A DNA stretch of 64,000 nucleotides from Cladorhizidae sp. MBARI D1340-BT2 (Eukaryota > Porifera > Demospongiae > Poecilosclerida > Cladorhizidae). The notes beneath the pieces were generated by a model. It was given only the letters and a program-made list of their open reading frames with translations, was not told the origin of the DNA and ran no database searches. The position numbers and the translations under genes were made by a program. The DNA is taken from assembly GCA_028752905.1 (NCBI GenBank), contig JAQNBH010000015.1, positions 15,564,156-15,628,155 of the forward strand, given 5' to 3'. The stretch's first letter is position 1; every line of letters starts with the position of its first letter. Of this stretch, positions 10,291 through 21,044 are shown piece after piece.

Positions 10291-11339
10291 GAGGTGAGGG
10301 GTTCCATAGGGAGGGGAAGGAGAGGGAGATAGGTGTGGCAGGGTAAATAGGGACATAGAAGCAAGGTGAGGGGAGTGAGATAGTGGGGAAGGAGATGGAG
10401 AGAGAGGTGGACATAAAGGTATTAAACAAAGAGAGACTATTAACAGAGTAGAGACAGAAAATTTTGAAAGATTAATATGAAAGTAAAGCATAAAACGCTT
10501 CAAATTTTAAAGAATGCAATGAAAAATGTAGTGTATGGACTTGCCAGTAGGTCTGAATTAGGGACCCAGTACTTGGTTGCAACTTGCCCAGCGATCCAAC
10601 CACTCACTACTTGAGTGTATGGCTGAGGCACTCTGCACAAGCTTAGCTAAACTACCAACACCATCCAGCATGCAGGACGAGCAGTATTGTCAGATATTTG
10701 GCCACCAGGCAGATCCTGTGCAATGAAAACAAACAAAAAGAACAATGCTTATATGTTGTTGTTGCTTTTTTAATTCTTGCATTTATTGCTGATGTTCGTT
10801 TCTTTGCTGTCATTGTTGAGTGTTCTAACCTCTGGGCCAGACATGCTTATTTTCTGTTCTTATAGCCTCCAGCTCTGCTTCTTTATTGCCATACCAGTGA
10901 CTTCTACTACGATAGATGACTCAAAGCTTGCACTCAATAACATACCTGCAAGCAACAACAGCACCGCTAACAAGTCACATACCAATACATATTCACAATC
11001 ACCTATGCAACACTATACAACCGAGCAATGCAAGAGGCATCCATGCACCTCACATTAGTTCATACTGGGGAGGGGGTCAGACCAGGTGGTTATCTTTCAC
11101 ATGTTCATGCTATGGTCCTGATTTATATACAAAAATGTAGCCCATTTTCTAATGGTAATTTTGTTTTGCTATACATGTTGGAAATGCAGGTTGGAGTGTA
11201 AGGTCAAAGTCAAACACTAAAGAATGATATAATTGAATATATTTTTTTTATAAGTTGACTTGCTTTCATGTGAATGGGGAGAGGGGGCAGAGTGGGGGGT
11301 GGGGGGGGGGGGTGTCTTAATTATAAAATACAAACTCTA
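10291..11339. other. Intergenic with a purine-rich block
   Basis: Positions 10285-10440 are strikingly rich in G and A on the plus strand. Similar blocks recur at 16260-16450, 34930-35060 and 46600-46960. G-runs occur at about 11281-11313. No gene was recognised. Confidence 0.5.
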
Positions 11340-11660
11340 ATGGAAAGAATCTTGTGGTTATAACTTTGGAGCTCCATAGATTCTTCACACTGACTGTGTA
11401 AGCGCTTAAAATATAGATTCCTCTGTATGCTCTATTTTGATACTAAATATAGTTACATGCAGCCAAAGTGGGGGGTATCTAAAAATCTGAGTGCCTGAAA
11501 TGGCTGCAGTTGTAGTTCTTGATTGGAAAGTGCTCGACGGTTTAGTCGGTGACAGTGGCCAGAGGAAGCTGTACTCTTTTTAAAATTGATTTTTGGTGGG
11601 TATGCGCTTGCCTATTTCTTCACATTTTACCGCCTAATGTACACACTCTCCACCTTAATA
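11340..11660. repeat. Partial copy of foldback repeat family F
   Basis: The order of blocks (TGTGGTTATAACTTTGGAG, the AAGTGGGG block, then GCCTAATGTACACACTC) follows one arm and the centre of the foldback repeat at 47871-48760. No coding frame is present. Confidence 0.6.
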
Positions 11661-12299
11661 CAAATGCAAGAACAATTCACACCCCAACTTAACACATTTT
11701 TTTTGCACATTTATATTGTGAATCAAGCTATGGAATAGTCACATTCTTGTAATCAGAAATGATGTGCATGATACCCCGGACCACACATAGCCAGTCCTGT
11801 CCAGCGTAAGTCAGTGGGGAAGACGTTTTTGGGAACACGACACTCTCAATGCCATGGTTATAGAATTTCTGCAACCCATGTATACATAGTGCATGACAAT
11901 GATGGTGATGACTGTGATGATGATAATCGTATAAAATCTGAATGCTAAGCCCTCGATGTTTAGCACACAATAAGATGTTAAGTGCTGGTCTCGCTGTCTT
12001 TTCAAACTGTCTTGGCTAACTTGTTAAGAAGCGCTGGTCTTACCATCATTGAAAAAGAACAATGCAAGACATAGAGGATGCTTACAGCTGAGCATATCCT
12101 TAGAATCCCAAAGTGGAGCCTTTCGCCAAAGAAGGGTGTCCAGTGATAATTATGTTGGCCTTTAAATACACTTGAGATGCCATCTCTAGCTGCTTCCAGC
12201 TGCTGAGACTAGTTTCTTTCTTTGCTCGTCAGGTCTGAAAACATTATGCAAAATAAGTCGTAGAAAAATTGGTGATGTGCGTTATAAGCACCTAATTGT
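11661..12299. other. Intergenic, nothing recognised
   Basis: Short frames on the minus strand (for example 11728-11970) are histidine-rich simple sequence with no domain. I see no repeat or RNA gene. Confidence 0.45.
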
Positions 12300-13340
12300 A
12301 CCTTCACAATAATCCGCTAGAAATTTACTCTCTGGCTGTTTCTTCAACAGATTTCTGCCTTCATCAGGAATAATGATTTGCTAAGACTTGCGTGGGCGTG
12401 TTATATGCTGGTAGCTATATAGCTATCCACCACGAGTTACAAACCACACGCGAGCAGCATGTGAACCAGAAGTGGCAAGAATAAAAATTATAACTGTTTA
12501 CAGTTAACACCAAAACAGTGTAACAATTTTTTTTTACAAAAATAATAAAAAAGACATGCTTTAATGAAACATTAACAAAGAATGAATAACTCGAACTGAT
12601 AAACAGAAAGTCCATTCCACAATCTCTATTGAACTGCTCACACTTTGGTGCTAGGCTGATGTGCAATGCCTCCTTCACTAGCAGTTCCTTCTGTCTTCTG
12701 ACCTGGTCTAAGATGGTGGCTTACTCACCACAAAGTAGGACGCCCATTGTCCCATGCATTTCTTCAGTTACACTTTTTTCAGGCATCTTGATGTTCTTTC
12801 ATTCTGATCTCCATTCTTCCATGGGTATCCTTTCCCACAGCCACAAGAGATGGCGGTATACAATGCATGAGTGCATATTAGCTGATAATTCAACCTTTAC
12901 TCTTCTCAGTTGTGTCCTCAGAGTTCTTTCCGGTCTGAATAAAGAATTACTTCCATAGTATCCATCTTTTCAGACCCCTGATGCCTGTATCAGTGTACTT
13001 ACCATCCTTTCTGTGTTTAGGTGTATCAATAGAGGAAAGGCTTGCAGATAACCATTCTGTATAAAGGCCCTATTCAAATGATGTTCTTCCTGTAGGTCCT
13101 CGTTCTCCGACACTACCCTCCTAGCTGTATCATACAAGCTCTTCACTACTCCTATTCTGACATAGATAGGATGATGTGATCTATAATTAAGGGACTAGTT
13201 GGTGTGGGTGTGTTTTCTGTAAATGGTTGCAGTTAGCCTTCTGTCTTCCTTTCTGTGTAGGTAGCAATCGAGAAAGGGCAACAATCCATCCACTTCAAGC
13301 TCCATGGTAAACTTTAGTCTTAGCATCTCAAGGCCTACAG
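12300..13340 (-). mobile_element. Penelope-like element remnant (RT end and GIY-YIG nuclease)
   Basis: Read on the minus strand, about 13330 down to 12640 encodes in broken frames the end of a Penelope-type protein. Seen in order are MELEVDGLLPFLDC (RT thumb region), the R-HHPIYV segment, then a degenerate GIY-YIG nuclease (CIVYR, SCGCGKGY), and ATILDQVRRQKELLVKEALH. Penelope-like elements use this RT plus GIY-YIG protein for insertion. The 3' tail reaches 12338-12367, where a hammerhead-like core is found. Frames shift several times and the YIGET motif is lost, so it is dead. A better-preserved relative lies at 58100-58990. Confidence 0.78.
12338..12367 (-). ncRNA. Hammerhead-like motif of a Penelope element terminal repeat
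   Basis: The minus strand reads CTGATGA, a short hairpin-capable segment, then GAAAC, the core boxes of a hammerhead ribozyme. Such ribozymes are known in Penelope terminal repeats. The third stem is not obvious, so activity is uncertain. Confidence 0.4.
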
Positions 13341-13439
13341 TAGAACATAATAGTAACTAGTTGAAACATCTGAGAGAGCAAGTTTTATTGAGAAGCTCAT
13401 TGTAATTTCATTATCTCAACTGAGAGATTTATTTGAGAT

Positions 13440-13745
13440 GATTATTTGAGATGATTACAATAATAATAATAATAATTAATAATAATAATAATTTAATTTT
13501 AATTTTATAATGATAATTAATAATCATCATAATAATTAAATTATAATAATAATTATAATAATAAATATAATAATTTTAATAATAATTATAATAATAATTA
13601 TAATAATAATTATACTATTATATAATAATTATAATAATAATTATATTATTATATAATAATTATAATAATTATTATATTATTAATTATAACAATATAATTA
13701 TAATAATAACTATAATAATAATATAATATAATAATAATAAGATGT
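13440..13745. repeat. AT-rich trinucleotide microsatellite block
   Basis: This is about 300 bases made almost entirely of A and T, dominated by AAT/ATT repeats with many self-complementary TAATTATA units. Confidence 0.9.
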
Positions 13746-14210
13746 TTCTACCTTCATACCGCCATGAATGACATCATCTTCTGGGCATTGTCATCTGCCG
13801 GTGCCCCTTCCAGGTTGAACCGTCGGGTCTCTTTCGTTCTGACGGAAAAAGACCTGATGGGGTAACCATGGTGCCATGGAAGAATGGCAAGCAACTGGTA
13901 TGGGATGCAACCTGTCCAGATACGTTTTCCCAGTCGTATCGGGGTGCAGCAGTGAGCGGTCCTGGAGCTGTGGCTGTATGGCTGAGGAGAAAAAAGTGGC
14001 CAAGTATGCCAGCCTAGATCCTTGCCACTTTTTTGTGCCTGTAACCATCGAGTCATTGGGGTCATCCGGAACAGGTCGATGGCTTTCCTGAAGGAGCTCA
14101 GCCTCAGGATAAGGCAAAGAACTGGGGAGGTGAATGCCCGCACTTACCTCCTTCAGCGTCTCTCAGTGGCAGTCCATTATTGAGAGCTCAGGCCTTGAGG
14201 TCATCACAGT
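13746..14210 (+). pseudogene. C-terminal fragment of a LINE-like reverse-transcriptase ORF
   Basis: Plus-strand frames with shifts encode DGVTMVPWKNGKQLVWDATC, then SLDPCHFFVPVTIE and a KELSLRIRQRTGE-type end. This is the conserved C-terminal part of a multi-copy RT protein whose larger relative occupies 55680-57790 on the opposite strand (compare its DDTISVAVG and LLAVSTKESGAWL segments). Only the tail survives here. The mechanism of the family is not clear to me, but it is a retroelement protein. Confidence 0.62.
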
Positions 14211-17200
14211 TGACCATGTGAGAATAAACGTCCTACCTATAATGTCAAGTAATGCACTTGTATTAGATGTGAAGCAGAAGCACTCTTATGTTTTGTTGAT
14301 AATTGCTTGCTTTGCTGATAGTTTCCACAGATAGTTCTTGCAGTGTTAGTGGATACTCAGAAAGTAATCTTGCCATTGTGGCAGCAGTTCAGGGTCTTCA
14401 TATTAAAAGCAACACAATGCCTGGCACAGAGTGGACATTGGCTCAATGGAGAAGTTTACATTGCTAGCACTTTCTTCTCGCTTGTTTCTGTTGTGCTCTC
14501 TTTGAATATTTCTTCCATTGTCTGCTAACACTGCTCTCCTTTCTCATGTGGTAATGCTATTCTTCTCTTTTTAGTAATTCTTACTCTTACACTCTATTTA
14601 AATTTTCTGCCCTCTCTGCCTCTGTGGCAGTAACTACCTTGGGCTTGAGGCAATTCTGATAATTGCTATGTGTTGCCCTGTGTATGCTCAGTAGTGGGAT
14701 GCATATACATGCACACATGCACACACACAAGCATAATTATTATTTGATAATGAAGGTTAATTGATCCCAGGTTAATAGCCGTAAAATGGGTGGGCGTAGC
14801 CACAAGGTGTTGCAGTATACTGCAAACAACAGTCACTAACATAGTGAACTGAAATTGAACAAAACAGCATTTAGGCACAAATTTGAGATGTCGCCAGGGT
14901 GACTTAGAGAGGATGGCCCACTAGAAGTAGAAGATATGAAGCTGAGCAAGTTGGAAGCCACAGTGATGACGTGTGGCCACAGTATGAGACACAGCAGCCC
15001 GGTGATTGCAAGGGCAGATAGAATGGCAGCCTCTATGCATACGGGTAAGCTAGTATGTTGTTCTTGCAGTTGGTCAGGGTGAAAAATACCATTAGAGCCA
15101 TAAATTCTCATCTCTCTGTTGTCCCTTGGCTCAGAAATAATGGGTAACCATGGGTAATCCTTTAAGCCATTGCACGTAGCTATAAGGGCCAGGTGATTAG
15201 GGATCAGTGTGTGGGGGGGATGCAGCAGAGGTAGAATTAGACAACAGTAGAGGGAAATTACAATCGGAGCTAGCACAACAGAGTGTATTGACATGTGGCA
15301 GCAAGGGTATGACCCCCACGAGAAGAAGGCACAAAGGTACAATACCATCGAGCAGAGCACTTAGCAAGGTTGATAGGATCTCCAGAAAGGAGAAGGGGTG
15401 TGTGTGTGGTGAAGAGTTGCAGGATGCAGCATAGGAAACCCCCACCATAAGGCTGGCCATGAGGCCTTAAAAAAATCAAAATGGCAGGTCACAAGACCAA
15501 TGAAACACGACCGGCTACAAATGAAGTCCTCAAACAAACAAATTCAAGGGAGATAAGGGGGGGAGGAGGGAGGTGGTAGACAGGTCCACGTCATTATGAA
15601 AGAGGTCATATATACATGCATGTAATCTGAAACCTCGCAAATCTGAATAACCACATAATCCATGACTTGTCACACATAGATCTTTACGGTAAGGATCAGC
15701 ACCAGTGGAGATGCAGGACTAGAGAGGTACCGGATCACTGGGTCTCGACTATCAAGACATGTGAAACCATGCCCATCATTATTTGTCTGATAAATTACCG
15801 TTCTTATTCACTCCATCATTCAGAGTGTTCTTACATCACGTGCATTTTGAGTGAAACACGTAGTCGGTGGGTGTGGACATGTTGCATTGTGTTCATTCTT
15901 TCATTTGTCCTGAAGAAGCATTCGGTTGAAAGTTGGCAACAACAAAAAAACAGCAACAAAAGCTGATTGAAAGATAAAGCTTTGATACTTTTTATTTTAT
16001 TTTAATAACACGAAAGTCAGTGCAGTGAGTGCAGTAAATCATCTGAGATATATCCTCATATCTTTACTCTTGTATTATGGAATCTACTGTGAAAAATGAT
16101 TTGCACCTTATTCCTGCTGTATAATCCCCCTCCTTCCTCTACCAGACCCAACCCACTTGTCTTGGAGAGATAGATCTTGTTGTCATGGATGGTGCTGTAA
16201 GTGTGGCATGCTCTGTTGATGGTGTGATGATTGCCGTCACTGCTGTGGTTCTTGCTCAGTTCACAGTGGACCATGCAGAGGAGGAGGAGAGCAATGCTGT
16301 TATGGAGATGGGAGGCAACTGCTGAGGAATAATGGGAATAGAGAAAGAAAGAGGAAGGAAATAGGAGAAGAGAAACGAAGGTATGGGGACAAAGTGGAGG
16401 TGAGGAGGAAGTGGACGAGAGGGGGAGAGTAGTAAGACAGGAGAGCATAAGATGGGGAAAGGAGAATCAACTTCCTTGTCTTCATTCACCCACAAGTGAG
16501 ACATACCCGAGGGCAGGAGATCAGGAAACATGCTCACTCTCTGACTCACAATGTGACTACTATTAAACTTAGCATTCAAAACCTTCAGATTAAAAACAAG
16601 ATCAAGTATGTCTATGAATGCATTATATAATTATGATGTAATGCCCTTTACACACTACACAAGCAAGGAAGAGGATGCCTGATAAAGTAAGATATGAATC
16701 CATACTGTGCCGTAAATAAATGCTGGTTGTTATAGCCTATGCAGCTTATGAGAGCTTGTCTATGCCTCACAATTCATGATCACAAGCATATGTATATTAA
16801 AGGGAGGGCATATAATGAATTAAAAAAAAATTAATTCATGAACATTTTTTTCAGATGTTTCGTTTTCTCTTCAAGCATCGTATTCTGCATCCCGGGGGAA
16901 AAATTGTCGAGTAGGTGGTTTTTATACGACATTTAAGGTACTCCCTCTGAAAATGGTAGCATGACTACCTCTGCTCTGAGTTAAGACCTTATCTGCATCT
17001 TTTCAGACATCTCTAGCCAGGAAGATGCAGGAGGTTGGATGAACAATACGCAGAGGGAGTTGAACGTTACCTCTATATGTCATCATATAATGATTCATCT
17101 GTTATGGAATCTGGATTCCCAATGGAGTGGAAGACTTCTCAATTCAATACCAACTGGTAAGCCTATAGAGCTAGTCAAAACAATTAGCTAGTAAATTCAG

Positions 17201-18064
17201 TATCGCTGGTGCGCTGTTTGCTAGCTTTGTATCTAATCACTCTACCTACAGGTGCACCGTGCATGTGTGGCCATTGTGAAATTATGAATTATGCAAACAT
17301 GTCAGGAGTGTGTTTGCTGAAAATGGATACTGATGGTTAGAGAGACTTCAAGTCAATCAGAACCCGAGGTAGATTAGATCGATCATGAAGGGTTTCCACT
17401 GGTGTGCTTGATGTGTGGATATTACAGGCAGCCGAAATTATATACCGCCAATGCTATGGTACTGATAATGACACGAGTATGTTGTGATACACAACACAAT
17501 GGCACTTATTGCATAATTCCATAATGTCCTAATAGATAATGCAGGTTTACCGGATATAACCAGCTGACAAGATGGTGCTAGAGGCGGGAAGGAGACAGGC
17601 AAGTATTCTTACAGGGTTCAGGATCTATTTTCATCTGTTCAAAACATTAAACATATTTGAAGAATATAGTTATCATGTTAGCTGTGACATGTTCATGGCA
17701 CATTGGAGTTGTACCACACCCACATTCATTACATGCAAGCCCAGTCATATCTCTAGTCAATCAACATAAAACAGGTTTGGCCACAGGTTAACAAGGTAAA
17801 TAATTGTTGGAAAGATTAAGCACTGTGTATGTAGAACTCTTGCTCTCTGCTATATATTTCTAAAGTTTCAGCACATAGCTTAGATAATGCAACTGTTGAC
17901 TTTCATAATTACTCTGGCCAATACTTATGCCAACTAGTAATATACTGTACTGCTGGAAAGGCTGATGGTCAAATAATTTGACAGATAAAAAAAAATTATT
18001 ATAACATTCGTCTTCATTCTAAATTTGATAAAATTCTATATAGCCTTATTTCTTTTTTTGCTAG
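14211..18064. other. Intergenic, no recognised gene
   Basis: Several frames of 60-174 codons occur (for example 14836-15360 minus), but they show no motif, splice context or composition that supports coding. Purine-rich sequence lies at 16260-16450. From about 17780 the sequence becomes homologous to the flank of ODC copy A. Confidence 0.45.
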
Positions 18065-18101
18065 TCACACCAAAGTATTTATTTTCAATACTTTGGTGTG
18101 A
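18065..18101. other. Perfect 15-bp hairpin
   Basis: TCACACCAAAGTATT at 18065-18079 is the exact reverse complement of 18087-18101, with a 7-base loop. It lies about 290 bases before the first surviving exon of ODC copy B. It may be a short inverted duplication or an RNA hairpin. Confidence 0.6.
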
Positions 18102-18387
18102 AACAATAGTTTCAAGATCTTCTTAAAAATTAAGTATAATTGGACGCTTTTGGTTGTGTGGCAGGACTACCAATCCTATATACTTTCACAAAGTGATCTG
18201 AGCTAATCTCTATCATCGATGATCAATGGTTGTTATGCACGTGATTGGTGGGTTTTTTTATTGGCAATACATGTAAATTAAAATGGCATTTTTTAGTCTT
18301 TGACTATCCAATGCAATCTCTTCATCAACATTTCAATCCATGCAGTACTAATATCCGTAACATTTTTACTGGCTTCTTTCATTCCAG

Positions 18388-19972
18388 ATTTGTCCTGCGC
18401 ATTGTCGCAGAATCTGCTAGTTCTCCACTATCATTTGTAGCAAGTTTGGCTGCACCATGTCAGAGGCCAGAGATCTACTCCAAACTGCTTTAGCACTGGA
18501 TTTGAATGTAGTAGGAGTCAGGTATTGAATATTGTCTGCTGCTTATACTACACCACTTACTACAGAGTTATCTAGGTATTTATTACAATCATTAATAGTT
18601 TCCATGTAGGTTATTTTGGTAAGGACCCACATTCTTACCAGCATGCAATGGAGTTGGCCTTTGAGGTATTCCACTATGCTGCCAGTGTGGGCCACCACAT
18701 GACCCTCCTTGACATAGGAGGAGGCTTTCCCGGAATCAAGATGTCAGAAGACCTCTTCAAGAACATGGCTGTGAGTATCAACAGTGGCCTGGAAGTGTTC
18801 CATGATTTTCCTGACTTAAAGGTCATTACTGAGCCAGGTAGGTGTGTACAATGAATAATACCAATAAACTGCACCACTATAATTGTTGATTGTGTAAAAA
18901 AGTACATGAACAAATTACCATTAGAATGAAAATAAATTAGTTTTAGTTTAACAGAATTGGCTCCATTGAATCAAGAAAACAAAAGTTCTGTCTAGAAGAA
19001 ATTTGCAGCAAAGAAATCCATGTATTGAAGTACGTCATTTTCCCCTTCAAATTGAAGCGATTCAGAGTGGTTTCCCAATAGACAGATATCTGTACCTTCC
19101 ACACCATCAGGAACTATTCCAGAAACAGAAGAGTCAACAAGCCATGACATAATCTAAAAATTACACTATGAATGGCTTGAGTTTAGCTTGCTTTGGAGTC
19201 AAATCAGTTCATATACAGAGTAGAGACATTATCCACTTCTCAGAGGCTAGAAATGATCTGCATGCTAAAATATATTAGAACTTATTTGTTCCTTATATGG
19301 AGACTAGTTTAGGGCCCATTCAAATCCTAATATAATCAAATCTTGATCAGAACTAATAACTTGTAGTAACTGTTAACATTTTATACAGGGTAAAGGTTTG
19401 TCATGCATTTCTAGCCTAACCAATCAAAAAATTATTTTGCTGCCCCTATACTTTAACATAGCATATTGAAGCCATATAAAAACATGTGTACATACGTATA
19501 CATCTGGTGTATATATATTATATATATATTTTTTAAATGCATACAGGGTTCTTCTTTCCTACCTCTGTCTATTCCATTGCTGTCAATGTGATTGGGAAGA
19601 GAGTTACTATAAAAAGTGGAAAAGAGCCAGTGTACAACTACCATGTAAATGATGGTATATATACATGGTTCATTCTTTATTTGTTTCTATGAAATAATGA
19701 AACCAACCCTTATTGTCCTCCAGGTATGCAAATATTACAGGATTTTTGTATTGCACGCAGTGTTATAGTACTGGGGGGGAAAAAATTAACGAAACTCAAA
19801 CTTCTCAACTTTTCTATTGCAGGACATATTGAGATCCTGCAACTATCACAAAACCTTTATTTGGGGGTCAACTTGTGACAGTGGAAACAAAATCTGTGAA
19901 GCCCGCATTTCTGAAGTGAACATTGGAGACTGGATCTATTTCAAGGACATGGGAGGTTATAGCCTAAGTCTC
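18388..19972 (+). pseudogene. Ornithine decarboxylase-like copy B, pseudogene
   Basis: Four exon relics align with copy A: 18388-18521, 18599-18837, 19547-19723 and 19823 to about 19972. The first is one base short (134 against 135), a frameshift after the PLSF segment. The second is open and keeps GGGFPG and EPG, but its PLP loop reads HVGYF. The third has about 4 extra bases in a TATA run and reaches stops. The fourth keeps WGSTCD, then joins directly to sequence equivalent to the 3' end of copy A, so the end of that exon, the last intron and most of the last exon are deleted. No equivalents of exons 1-3 are visible upstream. As in copy A, Phe follows EPG where Arg is expected. It preserves the insertion-free version of the intron that holds the Ty3 element in copy A. 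Confidence 0.9.
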
Positions 19973-20119
19973 ACCATAACAATATGCAACTATCACTTTG
20001 ATCACTATTATATGTTTAGAGTTCATCCAGGAATTACCATGTGACTCCAGGCTTATTTTAGTTGGATATATAATAGGCAAATATTATGGGGGGAAGCAGT
20101 CTGAAAACCTGCACTTTTT

Positions 20120-20205
20120 AATTTTAATACCAAAAGAGAGCACACAGACATTTGAGGTAATATTAAGTTCATACAGTGCCAAAATCCTAACCACAAGCAC
20201 ATTTT
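20120..20205. repeat. Short copy of foldback repeat family F
   Basis: The segment with ACCAAAAGAGAGCACACAGA and CTAACCACAAGCAC resembles the right arm of the foldback repeat near 48625-48720. The bases between here and 20490 show nothing else. Confidence 0.45.
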
Positions 20206-20489
20206 CCAGACTCGTTGAGACTGATTCCCACCTTTATCAAGTTTTATGGCTACTCCTACATCTTTGATGGAACTTTTGTTGGTGTTCATTCTACCTTTGA
20301 TGAGGTAATGGTGATTTATACAGAAGCTCATCATAAGGTGGCTTTACTATTATTAAAGGACGGGCACTTTGGTATATAAAGAAGATAAATCTTCCTGTGG
20401 GGAAGCTGCATCAGATGATTTTATTGATTTGAAACACTTAGTATCATTAGTGCAGAGAAGTAAAGTTGCTCTACCACCCAGCAGCTACT

Positions 20490-20800
20490 AAATTTTACTA
20501 GCAGCTTTTTAAATGAAAAAGTGCAAGGCAATGTAATCTATCTTGATTCTTGCAAAGTATTTGATAGGGTTCTTCACGATGAGCTTCTCCATAGGTTATG
20601 TTCCATTGGCATCACTGGGAATCTATGGCATTGCTTATATTTCATCTAGATTTCAACTAGTGTCGTTAAATGGCCAATATCTCAGATACTGTAATTTTCC
20701 CCCCGGGAAGTGTTCTTAGTTACCTTCTGTTCTTGATCTTTGTTAATGATATGTCTTCTTATGCTTTGACCTCTTCCGTATTTCTTTCCAAAATCTAAAT
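20490..20800 (+). pseudogene. LINE reverse-transcriptase fragment
   Basis: Broken plus-strand frames encode YLDSCKVFDRVLHDELLHRL, then IGITGNLW, and after a shift VFLVTFCS and FVNDMSS-like ends. These match the order of RT blocks in CR1/L2-type LINEs (first catalytic Asp region, then the G-V-P-Q-G-S box). It is short and frameshifted. Confidence 0.6.
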
Positions 20801-21044
20801 TGAGTCAAGCAGATTGCTTTATTAATAAAGAGGCCTTTTTAAATATATTAAATGCTCACAAAGACAAGGTAAATGGTACGGAGGAGGGAGATCAGTCTAT
20901 TGACTGACTTATCACCTGCTTTATGTATGGGAACATTCAAGTGAACTCTCCAGTTGATTGGAAAATGGTGCTCGGAAAGACTTAGGGAGAAAAGGTGAGT
21001 AATAGGTGTATAGATGGCTTCTTGATCTGAGGTATATAGCTACA

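Noticed and set aside
14836..15360. 174-codon minus-strand frame as a gene
   Set aside because: No recognisable domain or homologous copy; it overlaps other chance frames on the opposite strand and lacks supporting context.
16850..17160. Possible exons before ODC copy B
   Set aside because: Short frames near splice-like signals exist, but none resembles ODC exons 1-3 or any protein I recognise.
18065..18101. microRNA precursor
   Set aside because: A 15-bp stem is too short for a standard precursor and there is no extended pairing outside it; kept only as a hairpin.
18838..18850. Alternative donor in copy B that would restore Arg after EPG
   Set aside because: Using GTAGG|GTGTGT gives AG joined to GG of the next exon, which shifts the frame; copies A and C have no such site.
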